Source: JANQLU01 sp964434955 (GTDB lineage: Bacteria; Planctomycetota; Planctomycetia; Pirellulales; Pirellulaceae). From it: 24,811 nucleotides of DNA. This document shows, piece by piece, positions 21,580-24,811 of the stretch; the stretch's first letter is position 1, and each line of letters starts with the position of its first letter. The DNA is taken from positions 1-24,811 of the forward strand of contig CAYSXI010000069.1 of NCBI GenBank assembly GCA_964434955.1, given 5' to 3'. The notes under the pieces are model-generated. The model had not been told where the DNA came from. It was given only the letters and a program-made list of their open reading frames with translations, and ran no database searches. The position numbers were made by a program, and so were the translations under genes.

Positions 21580-22713
21580 GTGGCGGATAAGTGGACGTTG
21601 ATTGGCGATGGAAAGTCCGTTGAATCATTGAACGAAGGCAACCTGCAGTTTGGATTCAACAAATCAACCTTGATGGATGGCAAACGATCAGGCGTTGACG
21701 TCGTCCAAGTGCAGTGCGGATCGACCACCGCTTCCATTATTCCGACACGCGGAATGGGAATTCACCAAATAAAAATGGAGGGCATCGACATTGGTTGGAA
21801 TTCTCCAATTCAAGGTCCCATTCATCCAAACTTTGTGCCGCTGGATGCCGCCGACGGACTCGGCTGGTTGGATGGCTTTGACGAAACCATGGTTCGTTGT
21901 GGCCTGCTTTCGAACGGCGCACCCGAGTTTCTTGAAAACGGCCAGTTGAAGTATGGCTTGCATGGCAAAATCGCAAACACACCGGCATCTCAAGTTGAAA
22001 TCGAATTGGACTCGGGCTCCGAATCCATCCTTTTGCGAGGCAAGGTGGAAGAAGCACGATTTCACTTTCATCGATTTGAACTCGAAACGACCTACGAGTT
22101 TTCGGCCAAGGAGTCAAAAATAAGAATCGTTGACCAAATCACGAATTTGGGGGGGCGCACCGGAAACATCCAACTTCTCTATCACTGGAATTTTGGAACA
22201 CCCATTTTGGAAGCTGGCTCACGCTTTTCAGCGCCGATCAAAATCGTCAGCCCGAGAAATTTGTATTCGGCCCAAAACATGGACGCCTGGACCCGGTATC
22301 AGAAACCGCAATCCGGCTACCAAGAAGAAGTGTTCTTTGCCAAGTTGCTCGGAGACAATCACGGAAATACCACCGCCCTCCTAACCAACGCGGATGAATC
22401 CGCCGGAATCGCGCTTCACTTCAATGTGCAGGAACTACCCTGCTTTACACTTTGGAAAAACACGGTCGACGAAAAAGACGGATACGTTACCGGATTGGAA
22501 CCGGGAATCAACTTTCCAAATACGACCTCATTCGAGCGACAACACGATCGGACCGTTACGCTTGAGCCAGGCGCAAGCTATTCGGCCGAATCGACATTGG
22601 AGTTTTGCCAAAACGAACGCTTGCTTGAGCTCAAGAATCAAATCGAACGTTTGCAAACCGAGCCACCACGCGTTGAATCCCAACCGGTCAACGATTGGGC
22701 GTCGAGTGATTGA
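21580..22713 (+). CDS. DUF4432 family, aldose-1-epimerase-like (galactose mutarotase fold)
   Basis: Family members have the beta-sandwich fold of aldose 1-epimerases and are found in sugar and inositol catabolic loci; most are not characterised. The 377-residue protein shows IIPTRGMGIHQIKMEGIDIG, the conserved GLHGKIANTPAS around residues 127-138, LLYHWNFGTPIL, and GYVTGLEPGINFPN, all expected for the family. There is no signal peptide, so it is probably cytoplasmic. The start is GTG 21580, supported by AAAAGG about 10 bases upstream; an ATG at 21561 is out of frame. The C-terminal 30 residues are hydrophilic and helical (LLELKNQIERLQ). It is transcribed divergently from the isomerase and cupin genes and probably processes the same sugar. 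Confidence 0.85.
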   Translation: MADKWTLIGDGKSVESLNEGNLQFGFNKSTLMDGKRSGVDVVQVQCGSTTASIIPTRGMGIHQIKMEGIDIGWNSPIQGPIHPNFVPLDAADGLGWLDGFDETMVRCGLLSNGAPEFLENGQLKYGLHGKIANTPASQVEIELDSGSESILLRGKVEEARFHFHRFELETTYEFSAKESKIRIVDQITNLGGRTGNIQLLYHWNFGTPILEAGSRFSAPIKIVSPRNLYSAQNMDAWTRYQKPQSGYQEEVFFAKLLGDNHGNTTALLTNADESAGIALHFNVQELPCFTLWKNTVDEKDGYVTGLEPGINFPNTTSFERQHDRTVTLEPGASYSAESTLEFCQNERLLELKNQIERLQTEPPRVESQPVNDWASSD

Positions 22714-22890
22714 TCCCACTGCCCATCTCAAAACCACCTACCCATTTTCCTCACTTTTCTTCTTTCCTCGCAACTGCTGTCATGGGTCCAAAAAACGTGA
22801 AGAATCTATTGAATTCGCCACGGAATTCCCTGTAAAAACCGCGACCCGCTTTCCGATATTCGATCAGGAAGCTTCCCGAAAGAAGGTCGT

Positions 22891-23412
22891 ATGATGATGC
22901 GCTTGTTAACTATTTCCTTTTTTGTTTCGCTTGTCTTTTCTCTGCCAAGCGCCCTGTGTGCCCAAATTCAAAACACACAGAATACAAATCAAACGACCAA
23001 CGAGCTCGATCGGTACGAAGCCGTCATCAATGCCAACCTTCGGACGCTTTTGGATGAAGAAAAGGCGTATCTCAACCAGGCATTTGAATTGGTCCGGAGA
23101 GGCCGGCTTCCAAAACAAGTGATTGACCGAAGCTTCCTATGGGTTCGAAAAAAACGCCCCCACGCAAAGTACAAGTTCATTTATTTTGAACGAGTCATGC
23201 GTTATTACGCGGCCCAATATCGAGCACCCGTGCCTCCCTTTGATCTTTCGGTCTACAACAAGAACGGTGCGCAGGTCGTCAATACGAATGTGATTCAAAC
23301 CCAAGTCATCGCGTCACCCACGGTTGGCAGCACGACTTTTGGCGCCACGACTCAAGGAAGCGTGGTCATTCCCGATGCGACAACTCGCAACTTTATCATT
23401 CGCAATCGTTAG
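22891..23412 (+). CDS. Small secreted protein of unknown function
   Basis: The protein has three consecutive Met codons at the start (22891, 22894, 22897); AAGG ends at 22886, which fits the second ATG best. A signal peptide (MRLLTISFFVSLVFSLPSAL, then CAQ) precedes a Gln/Asn/Thr-rich spacer. A helical core of about 75 residues follows (NELDRYEAVINANLRTLLDE, FLWVRKKRPHAKYKFIYFE, ERVMRYYAAQYRAPVPPFDL). The rest is a Val/Thr-rich, low-complexity tail (IQTQVIASPTVGSTTFGATT). I recognise no domain. The gene stands alone: the next gene converges and the previous one ends 177 bases upstream. A periplasmic or surface role is likely from the signal peptide only. Confidence 0.72.
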   Translation: MMMRLLTISFFVSLVFSLPSALCAQIQNTQNTNQTTNELDRYEAVINANLRTLLDEEKAYLNQAFELVRRGRLPKQVIDRSFLWVRKKRPHAKYKFIYFERVMRYYAAQYRAPVPPFDLSVYNKNGAQVVNTNVIQTQVIASPTVGSTTFGATTQGSVVIPDATTRNFIIRNR

Positions 23413-23708
23413 GCAACTTCAAAGTGGGCCGCGGCCTTGCGGCAATGGGCCTTGCCACCATTGAGTCTTGCGCCATCAAGCCTGCCGTTCCTGGTTTCTT
23501 GCGAAACGGGTGATTTCAAATTCACTGGTGATTTCAAAACCAGGGTCGATTTCAGAAATCAGCCAAGTTCCAATGGGTTCGCGCAAACACGGATGAGTGA
23601 ACCGCGGTGACTCGGAGCCGGCAAACCGATCAAATCGACTCACGGTAGACCCATCGATGGCTCTTGGCTATTTGCCCAATGTCCAAAGCTACCGGGCCCA
23701 AGTCCAAT
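23413..23708. other. Convergent intergenic region with short inverted and direct repeats
   Basis: This 296-base stretch lies between two genes that end facing each other. CAATGG and CCATTG (23443-23463) form a 6-bp stem with a 9-base loop, and GGTGATTTCAAA occurs twice within about 30 bases near 23508-23542. No T tract follows the hairpin on either strand, so a terminator is not proven. No protein-like frame was seen. Confidence 0.4.
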
Positions 23709-24764
23709 CTATCGGGCAAATTCGATTTCCGTACCGATCGCTTCCGACTCAACCCATTCCTTTTCCTCACCCTGATACCGATAGACACACTTACCGCGAA
23801 CCCAAGTTTGAACGGGCCACCCAGTCAGTGTTTCACCATGCCATGGCGTCCATTGGGATTTCGTCAATTGATTTGAGTCAAGAATCGTTCTTTTCAAGTC
23901 AAGATCAACAAGAACCAGGTCCGCATCATTTCCGACTTCGATCGCACCTTTGTTTTTGAGCGACCAAATACGTGAAGGCGCGGCGCACATCCAATCAACG
24001 ACTTGTTCCAAGCTGCAAAGTCCTTTGGCAACCTGATTGAGCATCAAGGCCAAGTAGTTTTCGACCGCCGGTAGGCCGGAGGGGCATTCCGGATAGTCTT
24101 TCGCTTTTTCTTCAAGCGTATGGGGAGCGTGATCGGTGGCAACGACGTCGATTTTTCCATCACACAGGGCCTTCCAAAGGCCGATGTTGTCTTCTCGATT
24201 TTTTATCGACGGGTTCATCTTGATTCGAGATCCCAAACGCGGGTAGTCATCGACGTTGAAAAACAAATGGTGCGGACAGACTTCTGATGTCACGTAGGGT
24301 TTGGCAGCCTGGACGACGTCGACCTCGGCTGCTGTCGACAGGTGAAGCACATGAAATGCATGCTTGTGACGAACTGCCAACTCCGTCGCGCGAACGGTTG
24401 CTACCATGGCGGCACGATGATCACGAACTTGTGAATGCCGAGCAATATTGGAAGATGGGGGAATCCAGGCTTCGTTTTCTCGAATCGTCGATTCATCTTC
24501 GCAATGAGCGCAAATCGGTAGATCCGTCTCCGCAAATATGGTCTCCAACGCTTTTTGATCGTCGACAAGCAGGTTGCCCGTACTGGACCCGATAAAGATC
24601 TTAATGCCGGGCGTTCGTTTTGCCTTTTGCAGTTCCGCGACGTTGTCCGGCGTCGCACCGATATAGAACCCGTAGTTGACTGTGCAGCGTGACGACGCCA
24701 TTTCCAGCTTGGCTTCGAGTGCCTCGACACTGGTCGTCGTCGGGTTGGTGTTGGGCATTTCCAA
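23709..24764 (-). CDS. pyrC: Dihydroorotase, N-terminal part missing in the visible sequence
   Basis: Dihydroorotase closes carbamoyl-aspartate to dihydroorotate in pyrimidine synthesis. The visible 351 residues contain, in order, EMPNTNPTT, the GIKIFIGSSTGNLLVDD strand with Lys55 (likely carboxylated metal ligand), ICAHCED (His87), HVLHLST (His141) and VVATDHAPH (Asp211). These are the expected ligands of the amidohydrolase fold, and the C-terminal NKGAIEVGNDADLVLVD closes the small domain. Missing is the first 60-80 residues, which in the family hold the first beta strands and the D-x-H-x-H metal pair. The frame runs upstream as S-F-L-E-M-P-N-T, as in full-length relatives, but meets TAG at 24806-24804. 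No ATG is available; the first start-like codon is TTG 24764. The gene is either broken by a frameshift in the last 45 bases or a true truncation. Confidence 0.85.
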   Translation of the reverse strand: MEMPNTNPTTTSVEALEAKLEMASSRCTVNYGFYIGATPDNVAELQKAKRTPGIKIFIGSSTGNLLVDDQKALETIFAETDLPICAHCEDESTIRENEAWIPPSSNIARHSQVRDHRAAMVATVRATELAVRHKHAFHVLHLSTAAEVDVVQAAKPYVTSEVCPHHLFFNVDDYPRLGSRIKMNPSIKNREDNIGLWKALCDGKIDVVATDHAPHTLEEKAKDYPECPSGLPAVENYLALMLNQVAKGLCSLEQVVDWMCAAPSRIWSLKNKGAIEVGNDADLVLVDLDLKRTILDSNQLTKSQWTPWHGETLTGWPVQTWVRGKCVYRYQGEEKEWVESEAIGTEIEFAR

Positions 24765-24811
24765 AAATGATGTAGGAACGAAGTAAGTGATGATGCTGCG
24801 ATTCTAGGGCC

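Overview
The window looks like a chromosomal segment of a Planctomycetota bacterium (Pirellulales-like). This is inferred from style, not from a marker phylogeny. It carries two secreted formylglycine sulfatases, an alpha/beta-hydrolase-SGNH fusion, a TolC-type lipoprotein with a long C-terminal tail, and many secreted or lipid-anchored proteins of unknown function. The assembly is draft: there is a run of 10 N at 15246-15255, a probable homopolymer frameshift near 401-406, and a gene that loses its 5' part close to the right edge.

Layout. 1-303: the charged C-terminal tail of a + strand gene followed by a strong intrinsic terminator. 304-1151 (-): a VOC-family protein followed by a small lipoprotein whose end is frameshifted. 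1499-5001 (+): a sulfatase and a two-domain esterase, very probably one operon for degrading decorated (sulfated, acylated) polysaccharide. 5178-5384 (-): ribosomal protein L32 (rpmF) with a readable sigma70-type promoter. 5804-9937 (+): a TolC-family outer-membrane lipoprotein, a small Cys-rich lipoprotein and a three-domain FliG homologue, tightly spaced and ending in a hairpin that overlaps the last stop codon. 10377-12294 (+): a membrane-anchored TAXI-type solute-binding protein and a small membrane-anchored unknown protein. 12341-13735 (-): an HtrA/Deg-type serine protease with two PDZ domains. 14188-15429 (+): a secreted beta-lactamase-fold serine hydrolase interrupted by the N gap. 15475-18953 (-): a GT39-like membrane glycosyltransferase followed by a second sulfatase. 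19144-21462 (-): a cupin/phosphomannose-isomerase-like protein and a TIM-barrel sugar isomerase/epimerase. These are divergent from a DUF4432 aldose-1-epimerase-like gene (21580-22713, +), and the shared 117-bp promoter region holds a perfect 8-bp inverted repeat. 22891-23412 (+): a small secreted unknown protein. 23709-24764 (-): a dihydroorotase lacking its N-terminal metal-binding part within the visible sequence.

No tRNA, rRNA, CRISPR array, transposase, integrase or other clear mobile element was seen. Most of the window reads as ordinary chromosomal content. The parts most worth a second look are the divergent sugar locus with its palindrome, the FliG homologue linked to an efflux-type outer-membrane protein, the orphan TAXI protein with its small partner, and the damaged or misassembled genes.
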